From NCBI GenBank assembly GCA_964405405.1, contig CAYONT010000003.1:1-64000 (forward strand): DNA of 64,000 nt, given 5' to 3'. The notes under the pieces were generated by a model, which was given only the letters and a program-made list of their open reading frames with translations, was not told where the DNA came from and did no database searches. Source of the stretch: CAMCYM01 sp964405405. Its GTDB lineage: Bacteria; Bacteroidota; Bacteroidia; Flavobacteriales_D; Sanyastnellaceae. The translations under genes were made by a program, and so were the position numbers. Of this stretch, positions 1 to 8,732 are shown piece by piece. Each line of letters starts with the position of its first letter. The first letter of the stretch is position 1.

Positions 1-1454
1 GGATCCTCACCAGTGTACACCCACGTGCCGTCAGGAACCCCGGCCACATAGTTCTCTTCTACAGACCGGTTGCCATCGATGCGCCAATAGCGGTGCCTCC
101 CATCGGGGACACCCTGAATGTAGTTTCCTTCAAATCGAAGCTGCCCGTTTTCGTAGAAGTGAACCCAGGACCCATCTTTCTCTCCGTCCACATAAGCCCC
201 TTCCTCTCGGTGGTCGTTGACGTGGTAACTCCACGGTCCTTGACGCAATCCCGCCAAGTACTCTCCTTTCAACAAGATGCGGCCGTCGCGGTCCCATTCT
301 TCGAAGGAACCATCCTCCAACCCCTTGCGGTAGTTTTCACGGCGGTGCACCACACCCTCCGCATAGTACCACACCCATTCCCCGTGGTACAAGTCGTCCC
401 GATAGGTTCCCCTTTGGATGCAAAAACCGGTTTCGTCGTAGTACTTCCATTCCCCTTGACGCAATCCCGATTCATACATTCCCTCCGCAACACAACGGTC
501 CTCGGCGTCGAAAAAACGCCAATGGCCCTGACGCAAACCATCGGAAGCCGTGATCCCCTCAGCGGTCCGACGACCTCGGTGGTACACGCTTCCCCCCACC
601 AATGCTCCGGTGGCATCATAATTTCGAAAAACCCCGTGCGCCTCACCCGCGTGGTAAGAACCCACCACCGTTCCTCCATCCGGCAAAACCGAAGTGCGGA
701 TGTCCAACAGCAAGGTGGTTTCGTCCGGGGCAATGGGTTCCCCATATGCATAACGTTCTAACCGCATCAAATCGCCCTTGGCATCGTAGAACTTGAATAC
801 CCCATGTCGTTGATCCCGCAGGTAAGGTCCTTCTTCTTGGACCCCTCCTTGGGGATGAAACAACACCCACATTCCCGTGCGCAACCCCAATTCATCGTAT
901 CGATTGATGCGCTCGATGCCCCGGAGGTGACCCCGATAGTAATCCAAACGCGCAATCAGCCGACCATCTTCAGCATACTCCAGCCCCAGCCCATGTTCCT
1001 CATCTTGATCGAATGGAATGCGTTTGTGAACCGCACCCGATCGGTGGTGGTAAGTGGCCTCTCCTTGTTTGCGGTTGTCAACAAAAGGCACCTTCTCCAA
1101 CACTTGACCTTCGGTTCCATACACAATCTCCCAACCCGATCTCTTGTCTTCGCGGTATTCCACCGTACGTTGCAACACCCCTTGCTCATCGTAGAAGGAC
1201 CACAAACCCTCAAGAAAATGATTTTCGCGACCTCCCCTGCTCTTCAAGGCTCCGTTTGCATGGTAGGTTTCCCAGACTCCCTCCGGTTTTCCATCCACCA
1301 AACAGCCTTGACTGGCCAAACCCCCCGTCGCAAAGGTGAACTGCGTCCACACACAGCCCGGCAATTCAGGTTGCGCCGCCACGGTGCCCAAGACAGCCGT
1401 TGTGCACCACAACATCGCACTGCAACTGCCTGAAAATCGGTGGAGCCAAACCAT
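1..1454 (-). CDS. Secreted MORN/YwqK-type repeat protein (partial, C-terminus outside window)
   Basis: At least 484 residues are visible; the frame runs off the left edge with no stop. The ATG at 1454 is fixed by an in-frame TGA two codons upstream. The N-terminus has a signal peptide ending near VAAQP. The rest is about 17 degenerate units of roughly 23 residues of the form G-x-W-x-x-Y-x-x-x-G followed by a short strand and a turn (for example GEWKYYDETG, GSWVHFYENG), matching the MORN_2 or toxin-antitoxin YwqK repeat family. Such proteins are usually exported in Bacteroidota, but their role is unknown. A possible -7 box GATATTTG lies at 1459-1466. No enzymatic motif is seen; function is not assigned. 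Confidence 0.8.
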   Translation of the reverse strand, partial: MVWLHRFSGSCSAMLWCTTAVLGTVAAQPELPGCVWTQFTFATGGLASQGCLVDGKPEGVWETYHANGALKSRGGRENHFLEGLWSFYDEQGVLQRTVEYREDKRSGWEIVYGTEGQVLEKVPFVDNRKQGEATYHHRSGAVHKRIPFDQDEEHGLGLEYAEDGRLIARLDYYRGHLRGIERINRYDELGLRTGMWVLFHPQGGVQEEGPYLRDQRHGVFKFYDAKGDLMRLERYAYGEPIAPDETTLLLDIRTSVLPDGGTVVGSYHAGEAHGVFRNYDATGALVGGSVYHRGRRTAEGITASDGLRQGHWRFFDAEDRCVAEGMYESGLRQGEWKYYDETGFCIQRGTYRDDLYHGEWVWYYAEGVVHRRENYRKGLEDGSFEEWDRDGRILLKGEYLAGLRQGPWSYHVNDHREEGAYVDGEKDGSWVHFYENGQLRFEGNYIQGVPDGRHRYWRIDGNRSVEENYVAGVPDGTWVYTGED

Positions 1455-1505
1455 GCTTCAAATATCCGGCGATTGTGGTTTGCCCGGGTGCAGGGTGCAA
1501 GGTTG

Positions 1506-1524
1506 TTTCACACAGTGTATGAAA
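1506..1524. promoter_or_regulatory. 19-bp near-perfect palindrome, operator-like
   Basis: The sequence TTTCACACAGTGTATGAAA matches its reverse complement at 16 of 19 positions (all but the centre and one symmetric pair). It lies about 50 bases upstream of the MORN-repeat gene start at 1454, a usual place for a dimeric regulator site. The regulator is unknown, and no matching transcription factor gene is adjacent. Confidence 0.4.
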
Positions 1525-1949
1525 TGACTTTTTTTAAAAGAGATTTCATTCTCATACATAGGTCTGTTAAAACCGTGGAAAATTACCTGGTCATTTTCTT
1601 GGTTTGAAAGTTGGACACAAAATCAGAGAGGTTGTCAAGTCCTTCTGTGGATGGGAATGCCTTGATTGGGCTTGGATTGAATCAGATATCAACGGATATC
1701 ACGGGGTTGTTGAAAAACGAAGTTGTTCGGAAACTGCGACCGCTCATCCTGTGAACAGGTTGCAAATTGGGGTCGAAAAGTCCTTCGGAAAATGGGGGCA
1801 ACGGATTTGGTTTTTAGGGGGTGTTATCGGCTTAGGACATTGGCTTGTGAATTGCAAATTGAGTTTTCAGACTTTGTCCTCCTGATGTCCACGTGCAAAG
1901 GGTTGGCGGTGTGAATTACCTTTCCGGCGCCATTCAAAAGCTGAACATC
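1525..1949. other. Intergenic stretch without a convincing gene
   Basis: The segment is more AT-rich than its surroundings. It contains only a weak 93-codon frame starting at a TTG (1604-1885), with no recognisable domain. A promoter box for the next gene, TACCTTTC, sits at 1917-1924. Nothing else is identified. Confidence 0.5.
1917..1924 (+). promoter_or_regulatory. Bacteroidetes-type -7 box for rpiB
   Basis: TACCTTTC matches the TAnnTTTG consensus at 7 of 8 positions and lies 25 bases before the rpiB ATG. Confidence 0.4.
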
Positions 1950-3947
1950 ATGCGCATTTCCATTGGTTGTGATCACGCAGGCCCGGGGTTGAAAGCCTTG
2001 TTGATCGGTCGCTTCGGCCAGCACCATACCTTCATCAACCGCGGAACGGATGGAACGGATTCCGTGGATTATCCGGATTATGCGCACCAAGTCGCAGAGG
2101 ATGTGGCATCAGGCGATGCGGCCATGGGTATTCTGATTTGTGGCTCTGCAAATGGTGTGGCGATGACAGCAAACAAGCATCCAGGGGTCCGTGCGGCGAT
2201 TGCGTGGAGCGCTGAAGTGGCGCGTTTGGCCCGGGCCCACAACGATGCCAATGTCCTGTGCATTCCTGCTCGGTTTGTCACCGAGGAACAAGCCATTGAA
2301 ATGACCGAGTCCTTCGTCCGAACGGAGTTTGAGGGCGGCCGACATGCAAATAGGGTCAACAAAATCATGCGTACGCTGTATTGTATTCTATTGGGGGGTT
2401 GGTTGTCCACGGGCTGGGCACAAGTCACTTCTTATCCGTATCCGGATGCCGCCCGCCATTTTGCGCAGGGTGTCGATTCGGTCGATCTCAAGGCGTTTTT
2501 GACGGTCTTGGCCAGCGATGCCTTCGAGGGCCGGGAAACCGGTACAGAGGGTGCCCAACGGGCAGCGGATTTCATCGCTGAGCGATTTGGGGCCTTGGGT
2601 TTGGAGCCCATGGCGGGAGGAACTTACTTCCAGCCGGTTGCCATGAAGTCTGAGGCCGTTGTGGGCGGACAATGCAGCATGGGGGCTCAATCGTTGCGCT
2701 ACCTGGAGGATTTTGTTTTTTTTCCCGGCATACAGGATACCGAGATTTTGAATCAAGAGGTGGTATTTGCGGGCTATGGAATTCAGGAAAAGGGTTGGGA
2801 TGATTACGCAGGACTGGACGTCAAGGACCGTGTGGTGTTGGTGCTCGCTGGAGAGCCCGTGGACGGGTCTGGAAAGAATCGATTGGACGGTCGGTGGCTG
2901 GAAGCGTTGGAGGCCAAGCGGAATTTGGCATCTGATTTGGGGGCACGCGCCTTGGTTATTGTGGCGCAAGATTTTGGTGTTACCCGGAGTCGATTGAAGC
3001 CTTGGTTGGAGAGCAAAGGTCTTCGTCTGGACCGCGAGGATCCGGAGGCATCCGACTGGGGAACCGCCTTGCCTACGTTTTTCGTTGGCGAGGAGGTTGC
3101 CGCGGGTTGGTGGGCCGGAACGCCGGGGAAGGACTTGGAGAACCTACGGAAGGAAGTGGCACGGCGCGGAACCTTGTGGCGTGGTCCGCTGTCCGGTTTG
3201 CGTTGGTCGGCGCAGATCGAAAAGCAGCGTGCATCCGTTCAGGGAGTCAATGTGGCGGGAGCCGTGGTGGGAACCGATCCCCAGCTGTCGAAGGAATGGC
3301 TGGTGATCACGGCCCATTATGACCACGTTGGTGTGATCAAAGGCCAAATCCACAACGGGGCAGACGACGACGGCTCGGGTACAGTGACATTGTTGGAACT
3401 GGCCCAAGCCTTCGCTGATGCGAAGCGCTCGGGTTTCGGTCCGCGTCGGTCCCTCCTTTTCCTCGCTGTAGTTGGGGAGGAGAAGGGGTTGTTGGGTTCA
3501 GAGTGGTATACCCTGAATCCGCTCGTTCCCTTGGAACAGACCGTAGCGAACTTGAACATCGACATGATTGGTAGGGTGGACGATGCCCACGCTACGGACG
3601 AACGTTATGTCTATCTCATCGGGAGCGATCGGCTCAGTTCAGATTTGCATGCCATCAGTGAGCAGGCGAACGGTTTGTTTTCGGGTTTGGCCTTGGATTA
3701 CACATTCAATGCAGAAAGCGATCCCAACCGCTATTACTACCGATCAGACCATTACAACTTCGCGAAGAATGGAATTCCCGTAATTTTTTACTTCAGTGGT
3801 GTCCATGAGGATTACCACAAACCGGGAGACGACGTGGAGAAGATTCGATTCGGGAAAATGGAGTCCATCGGCCGGCTGGTGTTTCACACGGCTTGGCAAT
3901 TGGTTTTTCAGGACGATCGAATCAAGGTCGATGGCTCAGTCGAGTGA
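1950..3947 (+). CDS. Ribose-5-phosphate isomerase B joined in frame to a secreted M28 metallopeptidase
   Basis: The frame is 665 residues. Residues 1-139 are a full RpiB (about 140 is normal): SIGCDHAG phosphate-binding start, catalytic Cys64 in ICGSANGV, HNDANVL and the terminal GGRH motif. RpiB interconverts ribose-5-phosphate and ribulose-5-phosphate in the cytosol. No stop follows; Met140 begins a typical signal peptide ending near GWAQ, and residues 160-665 form an M28 aminopeptidase with all metal positions visible: AHYDH, GADDDGSG, GEEKG, NIDMIGR and SDHYNF. The peptidase is expected outside the cytoplasm, so either translation reinitiates at 2367 or the stop has been lost. The ATG at 1950 was chosen because RpiB homologues begin MRISIG-like; an upstream start would add an unrelated segment. 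Confidence 0.85.
   Translation: MRISIGCDHAGPGLKALLIGRFGQHHTFINRGTDGTDSVDYPDYAHQVAEDVASGDAAMGILICGSANGVAMTANKHPGVRAAIAWSAEVARLARAHNDANVLCIPARFVTEEQAIEMTESFVRTEFEGGRHANRVNKIMRTLYCILLGGWLSTGWAQVTSYPYPDAARHFAQGVDSVDLKAFLTVLASDAFEGRETGTEGAQRAADFIAERFGALGLEPMAGGTYFQPVAMKSEAVVGGQCSMGAQSLRYLEDFVFFPGIQDTEILNQEVVFAGYGIQEKGWDDYAGLDVKDRVVLVLAGEPVDGSGKNRLDGRWLEALEAKRNLASDLGARALVIVAQDFGVTRSRLKPWLESKGLRLDREDPEASDWGTALPTFFVGEEVAAGWWAGTPGKDLENLRKEVARRGTLWRGPLSGLRWSAQIEKQRASVQGVNVAGAVVGTDPQLSKEWLVITAHYDHVGVIKGQIHNGADDDGSGTVTLLELAQAFADAKRSGFGPRRSLLFLAVVGEEKGLLGSEWYTLNPLVPLEQTVANLNIDMIGRVDDAHATDERYVYLIGSDRLSSDLHAISEQANGLFSGLALDYTFNAESDPNRYYYRSDHYNFAKNGIPVIFYFSGVHEDYHKPGDDVEKIRFGKMESIGRLVFHTAWQLVFQDDRIKVDGSVE
2340..2420 (+). 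other. RpiB/peptidase junction with internal ATG and signal peptide
   Basis: The RpiB C-terminus RHANRVNKI is followed directly by ATG at 2367, and the encoded MRTLYCILLGGWLSTGWAQ is a signal peptide. No stop codon lies between. A secreted 526-residue peptidase could be made only by internal initiation at 2367 or by processing of the fusion. Confidence 0.7.
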
Positions 3948-5121
3948 TGGCGGATTCGAAAGCCGCGCGCTGTTGCAGGTAGGCGGACCCGGTGGCGGGT
4001 CCATAGAAGCCTGTATAGACCTCTGGGGTGCCTTCTCGGGGGATGAACACAACGGTCGGAAAGCTGGGAACGGAAGGTAGGAAGGGAAGGGCAAGGCGCG
4101 CTGCCTCTTTGGAAGCCTCTCCACCGAGCAGCCAGGTGCCTTCTGGGTGCAGTTGTTGCGCATACCTTGCGATGCGTTCCAGGGATTTGTCAGGTTGGGA
4201 CAAGGCCCCGCGCTCGAAGGCGAGGTAGACGCACGCAATGGATGCCTCGGTTCCTGCGGTCAGTTCCTGGATGAGGCGGGTGGCATCGAGGCAGTTGGGA
4301 CACCACGTGGCGGTGATGTCGAGAATGGTCAGGTCCGCTTGTTCCTCGGGCGGTGGAAAGGACCAATTCGCTCCTTGGTGATCCATGCCGGAGAAGGCAA
4401 TGGGCACCCCGGGAAGGGTCGTCAACCTCCCGATGACTGCCCCGGGCATGTCCTCCACCGGTTCCGCGCGCCAGGGACGTCCAGGTTGGGAGCCGTTGTA
4501 GAAAAGACCTTGGAGGGTTCCATTGGCGTCTAGGGTGCCGAGAAAGTGATAAAGGTGTGAACCGTCGAATGTACTCAAAATCAATGATTTGTTTCGTATG
4601 AACCCAGTGAGGTAGCGAAAATCTCCGGTGGTCGTCCAAATGGAGGCATGGAGTTGTGTGGCATCGTCTGGGTCTTCGGAATTGAAAACGAGTGAACCCA
4701 CGAGGGGACCTTCTCCGAAGTAGAAATCCCAGTGGGCAGTGGGAAGCGATTCAGTAGGACGATGAGGCTTTCCAGCAGGAGCCAAGGTGATGGGAATGCG
4801 AGCAACTGGGATCCTCAGGGAATCGACCCAATGGCCGGTAAAGTGGGAAGGGTAGGTGTCCGATTTCCAGCTTCCTTCCAGCCAACCATCGAACAAGGCG
4901 AAATGGTAACATCCATTGTCTTGGAGGGTCCAAGCGAGGTATTCGCTGCCATTCAGGACGAGGAGGTTCCCTTGCTCATCGAAGTGACAAGGGAAACTGC
5001 ATTGGACAGATTCGGCCAAATGGAACCTGAGTTCCCAAGCACCTTGAGGTTCAGGTGAGGCGTACATCCGTGAGGCGTTCAGGCTGCCAAGGAGCAGCAT
5101 AAGCAAGGCGGGTACCTTCAC
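3922..5121 (-). CDS. Exported thioredoxin-like (TlpA-family) protein
   Basis: This 399-residue protein starts with a signal peptide (hydrophobic PALLMLLLGSL). The middle part, residues 30-240, is a lineage-specific N-terminal domain without a recognisable family. The C-terminal 140 residues form a thioredoxin fold with the redox motif Cys274-Pro-Asn-Cys277 (TATWCPNC) and a cis-Pro segment near SVPSFPTVVF. This resembles the TlpA/ResA-type thiol oxidoreductases of the Bacteroidota periplasm. It overlaps the upstream ALDH gene by ATGA (5118-5121), indicating an operon, and its 3' end overlaps the convergent peptidase gene by 26 bases. The substrate is unknown. Confidence 0.8.
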   Translation of the reverse strand: MKVPALLMLLLGSLNASRMYASPEPQGAWELRFHLAESVQCSFPCHFDEQGNLLVLNGSEYLAWTLQDNGCYHFALFDGWLEGSWKSDTYPSHFTGHWVDSLRIPVARIPITLAPAGKPHRPTESLPTAHWDFYFGEGPLVGSLVFNSEDPDDATQLHASIWTTTGDFRYLTGFIRNKSLILSTFDGSHLYHFLGTLDANGTLQGLFYNGSQPGRPWRAEPVEDMPGAVIGRLTTLPGVPIAFSGMDHQGANWSFPPPEEQADLTILDITATWCPNCLDATRLIQELTAGTEASIACVYLAFERGALSQPDKSLERIARYAQQLHPEGTWLLGGEASKEAARLALPFLPSVPSFPTVVFIPREGTPEVYTGFYGPATGSAYLQQRAAFESAITRLSHRP

Positions 5122-6647
5122 AATTCGAACCGGATTCCTTGGGCCAGGGGAAGGGCGTTCCCGTAGTTGATGGTGTTGGTCTGGCGTCGCATGTAGGCCT
5201 TCCAGGAATCGGAACCTGATTCGCGGCCGCCACCGGTCTCTTTCTCCCCTCCGAACGCGCCTCCGATTTCTGCCCCAGAGGTGCCAATGTTGACATTGGC
5301 GATGCCACAGTCAGAACCGCGGCAAGAAAGGAAGGTTTCTGCTTCCTGGATGTGCTGGGTCATGATGGCAGAGGAAAGGCCCTGTACGACGCCGTTTTGG
5401 ATGGCAATGGCTTCATCCAACGTATCGTAGGGCATAACGTACAACAAGGGAGCAAAAGTCTCATGTTGGACGATGGCCATGTTGTTGTGGGCCTCTGCAA
5501 TGCTAGGGGTGACATAGCATCCGCTTTCAAATCCAGGGCCACTGAGTTGCTTGCCTTCGATGAGAAAACGACCGCCTTGTTCTTTCACCTGCTCAATGGC
5601 CTGGAGGTAGGCATGGACGGCATCGATGTCCGTAAGTGGTCCGATGTGGTTGTGGGCGTCAAGGGGCGTTCCGATTCGGAGTTGTCCATAAGCCTTGACC
5701 AGGGTGTCGCAGACCTGTTGGTAGATGGAGCGGTGGATGATCAAGCGCCGGGTGCTCGTGCAGCGTTGACCGCAGGTACCGATGGCACCAAAGACGAGGG
5801 CGGGCAAAACCATGCCCAAATCTGCGCTCGGTGTGATGATGACGGCGTTGTTGCCTCCCAATTCCAGGAGGGACTTGCCGAGTCTTTGTGCCACAGCGAC
5901 TGCCACAGCCTTGCCCATGCGGGTGCTACCGGTTGCCGATACCAAGGGAATGCGTGGGTCATTTGCAATGGCCTCACCGATGGGCGCTCGTCCGTTGACC
6001 ACGACCGACAATCCAGCCGGTAGGTGGTTCCGCGTAGCCACATCGTTCCAAATGTGTTGGCAAGCAATGGAACAAAGGGCGCTTTTCTCGGAGGGTTTCC
6101 AAACACAGGAGTTTCCGCAAATCCAGGCCAAAGCGGTGTTCCAAGACCAAACCGCAACGGGGAAATTGAAGGCGGAGATGATACCGATGACCCCGAGCGG
6201 ATGGTATTGCTCGTACATGCGGTGGTCGGGGCGTTCAGAATGGGTGGTCATCCCGTACAGTTGCCTGCTGAGCCCAACGGCAAAATCGCAGATATCGATC
6301 ATTTCTTGAACCTCTCCGAGTCCTTCCTGCAGGCTCTTTCCCATTTCATAGGAAACCAAGGTTCCAAGGGGTTCTTTGAATTGGCGCAATGCATCACCGA
6401 ATTGCCGGATGATTTCGCCGCGTTTGGGTGCAGGTGTGTTTTGCCAAACTTTTTGGGCATCGGTTGCTGCTTGGACAGCAGCATCGTATTCGGTTGAGGT
6501 CGCCGTGGTGAAGCTAGCGATGGCCTTTCCATCGACCGGGGAATAGGAGGTGATGGTTTCTCCTGACCCCATGGATTGGGACCCGATCCAAACACCGGGG
6601 TTGTGCTGCTGGATGCGGAGGGTTTGGAGGGTATGTTGTATATCCAT
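5118..6647 (-). CDS. ALDH7-family aldehyde dehydrogenase (alpha-aminoadipic semialdehyde dehydrogenase-like)
   Basis: At 509 residues it matches the family length. NAD(P)-dependent aldehyde dehydrogenase features are clear: AFNFPVAVW, SATGSTRMG, catalytic base Glu262 in LELGG and nucleophile Cys296 in CGQRC. The C-terminal segment with NIGTSGAEIGGAFGGEK and the following TGGGRESGSD stretch is typical of the ALDH7/antiquitin group, which oxidises alpha-aminoadipic semialdehyde (piperidine-6-carboxylate) in lysine catabolism. The substrate is inferred from family only. It is the first gene of a two-gene operon with the thioredoxin-like gene, and a -7 box lies at 6663-6670. Confidence 0.88.
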   Translation of the reverse strand: MDIQHTLQTLRIQQHNPGVWIGSQSMGSGETITSYSPVDGKAIASFTTATSTEYDAAVQAATDAQKVWQNTPAPKRGEIIRQFGDALRQFKEPLGTLVSYEMGKSLQEGLGEVQEMIDICDFAVGLSRQLYGMTTHSERPDHRMYEQYHPLGVIGIISAFNFPVAVWSWNTALAWICGNSCVWKPSEKSALCSIACQHIWNDVATRNHLPAGLSVVVNGRAPIGEAIANDPRIPLVSATGSTRMGKAVAVAVAQRLGKSLLELGGNNAVIITPSADLGMVLPALVFGAIGTCGQRCTSTRRLIIHRSIYQQVCDTLVKAYGQLRIGTPLDAHNHIGPLTDIDAVHAYLQAIEQVKEQGGRFLIEGKQLSGPGFESGCYVTPSIAEAHNNMAIVQHETFAPLLYVMPYDTLDEAIAIQNGVVQGLSSAIMTQHIQEAETFLSCRGSDCGIANVNIGTSGAEIGGAFGGEKETGGGRESGSDSWKAYMRRQTNTINYGNALPLAQGIRFEL

Positions 6648-6662
6648 GGTTTTTTTTTGTGG

Positions 6663-6670
6663 TAAAGTTA
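6663..6670 (-). promoter_or_regulatory. -7 box for the ALDH operon
   Basis: On the minus strand this reads TAACTTTA, 7 of 8 to TAnnTTTG. It lies 15 bases before the ATG at 6647, followed by an A-rich leader with a run of eight A. Confidence 0.45.
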
Positions 6671-6840
6671 AAGGGAGGGAAGATCGAAGCGCCTGATGGG
6701 CGCTTGTTTTGGGTTAAAGCATTGATAAATAGATGAATATAGAAATCGACGAACGCCGTTGGATTGGATGTGCAGGTCGAATAAAAGGGGAAACGCTGGT
6801 TTTGGGGCGGAAATCGAGGTGAATCTCGTGTTTCAAGCCG

Positions 6841-6856
6841 TGTTCCACGTGGAACA
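6841..6856. other. parS site (ParB-binding centromere palindrome)
   Basis: TGTTCCACGTGGAACA is a perfect 16-bp palindrome and matches the widely conserved chromosomal parS motif bound by ParB/Spo0J. It lies four bases beyond the mnmG stop codon. mnmG (gidA) is often close to parAB and oriC in bacteria, which fits. A second copy occurs inside mnmG. Confidence 0.85.
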
Positions 6857-6860
6857 CTTG

Positions 6861-8732
6861 TCAGCGGCCGAAGTGGATGAGCAAAACAGCGAGATCGGAT
6901 TGTGAGACCCCGCTGATCTTGGACGCCTGCCCCAATGTTTGCGGTCTATGCTGGGCCAGCTTTTCGCGGGACTCTGCACTGAGGGACTGCAGGTTCTGGA
7001 AGGCGAAGTCTGCAGGGATGGTGATATCGTCGAGTCGTTGAAGTTTGTCGGCCATGGCCTGCTCCTTCTCGATGTAGCCGGCATACTTGATTTTGATTTC
7101 TATGGATTCTTGAGTTGGAGGGTCGAGGGGTAGGGTATCCATCATGGCGCGGAGTTCCGGTTGTGCGGTGATGAGGTGTTTCAATTCGATGGCGGGTCGC
7201 AAGAGTAGGAGGTGGGCCTTGGACTTTTGCTTCATGATGGGCTCACCCAGTTGGTCCAAGGTGCGTTGTATGAATTCAGGGTCAACGCTTGTTTGGTGCA
7301 GCAGCCGGGTCCATTGTTGGATGGTGTCTTGCCTTTCTTCGAAGCACCGAATTCGCTCAGGGCTGGCGAGTCCGATCGCTGCAGCGGTGGGGGTGAGGCG
7401 TTCGTCTGCGTTGTCCTGTCGGAGGAGGATGCGGTACTCAGCGCGCGAGGTGAACATCCGATAGGGCTCCTTGGTCCCCTTGGTGACGAGATCGTCAATC
7501 AGAACGCCGATGTAGGCTTGGTTTCGACCGAGGACCACAGGTTCTTTGTTCCACGTGGAACGTGCAGCGTTGATTCCTGCCAGGAGTCCTTGTGCCGCCG
7601 CCTCCTCATATCCCGTTGTTCCGTTGATTTGGCCTGCGAAATAGAGGCCTTGGATGCCTTGGGTTTCGAGTGTGTGCCGCAATTGGGTGGGGTGGAAGAA
7701 GTCGTATTCTACGGCGTAACCGGGTCTGAAGAATTTGGCCTGTGCAAACCCGGGAACCGAGCGAAGGGCACGCATTTGTACATCTTCGGGCAAGCTGGTT
7801 GAAAAGCCGTTGACATAGACCTCTACCGTGTCCCAGCCCTCGGGTTCCACGAACAGCTGGTGGCTGTCCTTGTCGGCGAAGCGGTTGATTTTGTCCTCGA
7901 TGCTCGGGCAGTAACGGGGCCCTAGCCCTTGGATGCGGCCATTGAACATGGGCGATCGATCGAACCCCTCTCGGAGCAAGTCGTGCACCTTTTCGTCCGT
8001 GTGCGTAATGAAGCAACTGCGCTGGCGGGTAAGAGGCGGCGTGGGGAGGAAGGAGAAGGATCGGGGATCCGGGTCGCCGGGTTGTTCTTCCATCAGGCTG
8101 TAGTCCAGCGATCGACCGTCGATACGGGGCGGAGTGCCCGTCTTCATGCGGTCGCTAGTGAACCCGAGGGAGACCAGTTGTTCGGTTATGCCCGTGGCTG
8201 CTCGCTCACCAGCCCGACCTCCGCCGAATTGTTTCTCGCCGATGTGCATGATGCCATTGAGAAACGTGCCATTCGTCAGCACCACCGTGCGCGATCGAAT
8301 GGCGGTGCCGATGCCTGTTGTGACCCCAACGCATCGGTTTCCTTCGATGAGCAAACCAGAAACCATGTCTTGGTAGAAGTCGAGGAGTGGTGTTTGCTCC
8401 AGTCGAAGCCGCCAGCGTTCAGCGAACCGCATTCGGTCGTTCTGCGTGCGGGGGCTCCACATGGCAGGCCCTTTGGATCGGTTGAGCATCCGGAACTGGA
8501 TGGCACTTTCGTCGCTGACGAGCCCTGAGTAGCCTCCGAGGGCGTCGATTTCTCGGATGATTTGGCCCTTGGCAATGCCCCCCATGGCCGGGTTGCATGA
8601 CATTTGGCCAATGACGCCCATGTTCATGGTAATCAATAGGGTACGGCATCCGAGGTTGGCAGCCGCTGCCGCCGCTTCGTTGCCAGCGTGGCCGGCGCCA
8701 ACGACAATGACGTCGTAAGAATCTTGCATCAT
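6861..8732 (-). CDS. mnmG: tRNA uridine-5-carboxymethylaminomethyl modification enzyme MnmG
   Basis: At 623 residues it has the full family length. The N-terminal FAD-binding GAGHAGNEAA motif, CNPAMGG, GTFLNG, the NGFSTSLP segment and the GQINGTTGYEEAAAQG signature are all present, as is the C-terminal helical domain that contacts MnmE. Together with MnmE it adds carboxymethylaminomethyl to U34 of certain tRNAs, using FAD and methylene-tetrahydrofolate. The start overlaps ybeY by ATGA (8729-8732), so the two are translationally coupled within a DUF4175-ATPase-ybeY-mnmG operon. The gene carries a parS site internally at 7547-7562. Confidence 0.97.
   Translation of the reverse strand: MMQDSYDVIVVGAGHAGNEAAAAAANLGCRTLLITMNMGVIGQMSCNPAMGGIAKGQIIREIDALGGYSGLVSDESAIQFRMLNRSKGPAMWSPRTQNDRMRFAERWRLRLEQTPLLDFYQDMVSGLLIEGNRCVGVTTGIGTAIRSRTVVLTNGTFLNGIMHIGEKQFGGGRAGERAATGITEQLVSLGFTSDRMKTGTPPRIDGRSLDYSLMEEQPGDPDPRSFSFLPTPPLTRQRSCFITHTDEKVHDLLREGFDRSPMFNGRIQGLGPRYCPSIEDKINRFADKDSHQLFVEPEGWDTVEVYVNGFSTSLPEDVQMRALRSVPGFAQAKFFRPGYAVEYDFFHPTQLRHTLETQGIQGLYFAGQINGTTGYEEAAAQGLLAGINAARSTWNKEPVVLGRNQAYIGVLIDDLVTKGTKEPYRMFTSRAEYRILLRQDNADERLTPTAAAIGLASPERIRCFEERQDTIQQWTRLLHQTSVDPEFIQRTLDQLGEPIMKQKSKAHLLLLRPAIELKHLITAQPELRAMMDTLPLDPPTQESIEIKIKYAGYIEKEQAMADKLQRLDDITIPADFAFQNLQSLSAESREKLAQHRPQTLGQASKISGVSQSDLAVLLIHFGR
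7547..7562. other. Second parS-like site, inside mnmG
   Basis: TGTTCCACGTGGAACG matches the site at 6841-6856 at 15 of 16 positions; only the last base differs. It lies within the coding sequence, where it encodes part of an STWNKE segment, about 700 bp from the first copy. parS sites commonly occur as clusters of several copies within genes. Confidence 0.75.

Noticed and set aside
1604..1885. 93-codon plus-strand frame in the intergenic region
   Set aside because: It starts at TTG, has no domain, and its composition is unlike neighbouring genes.
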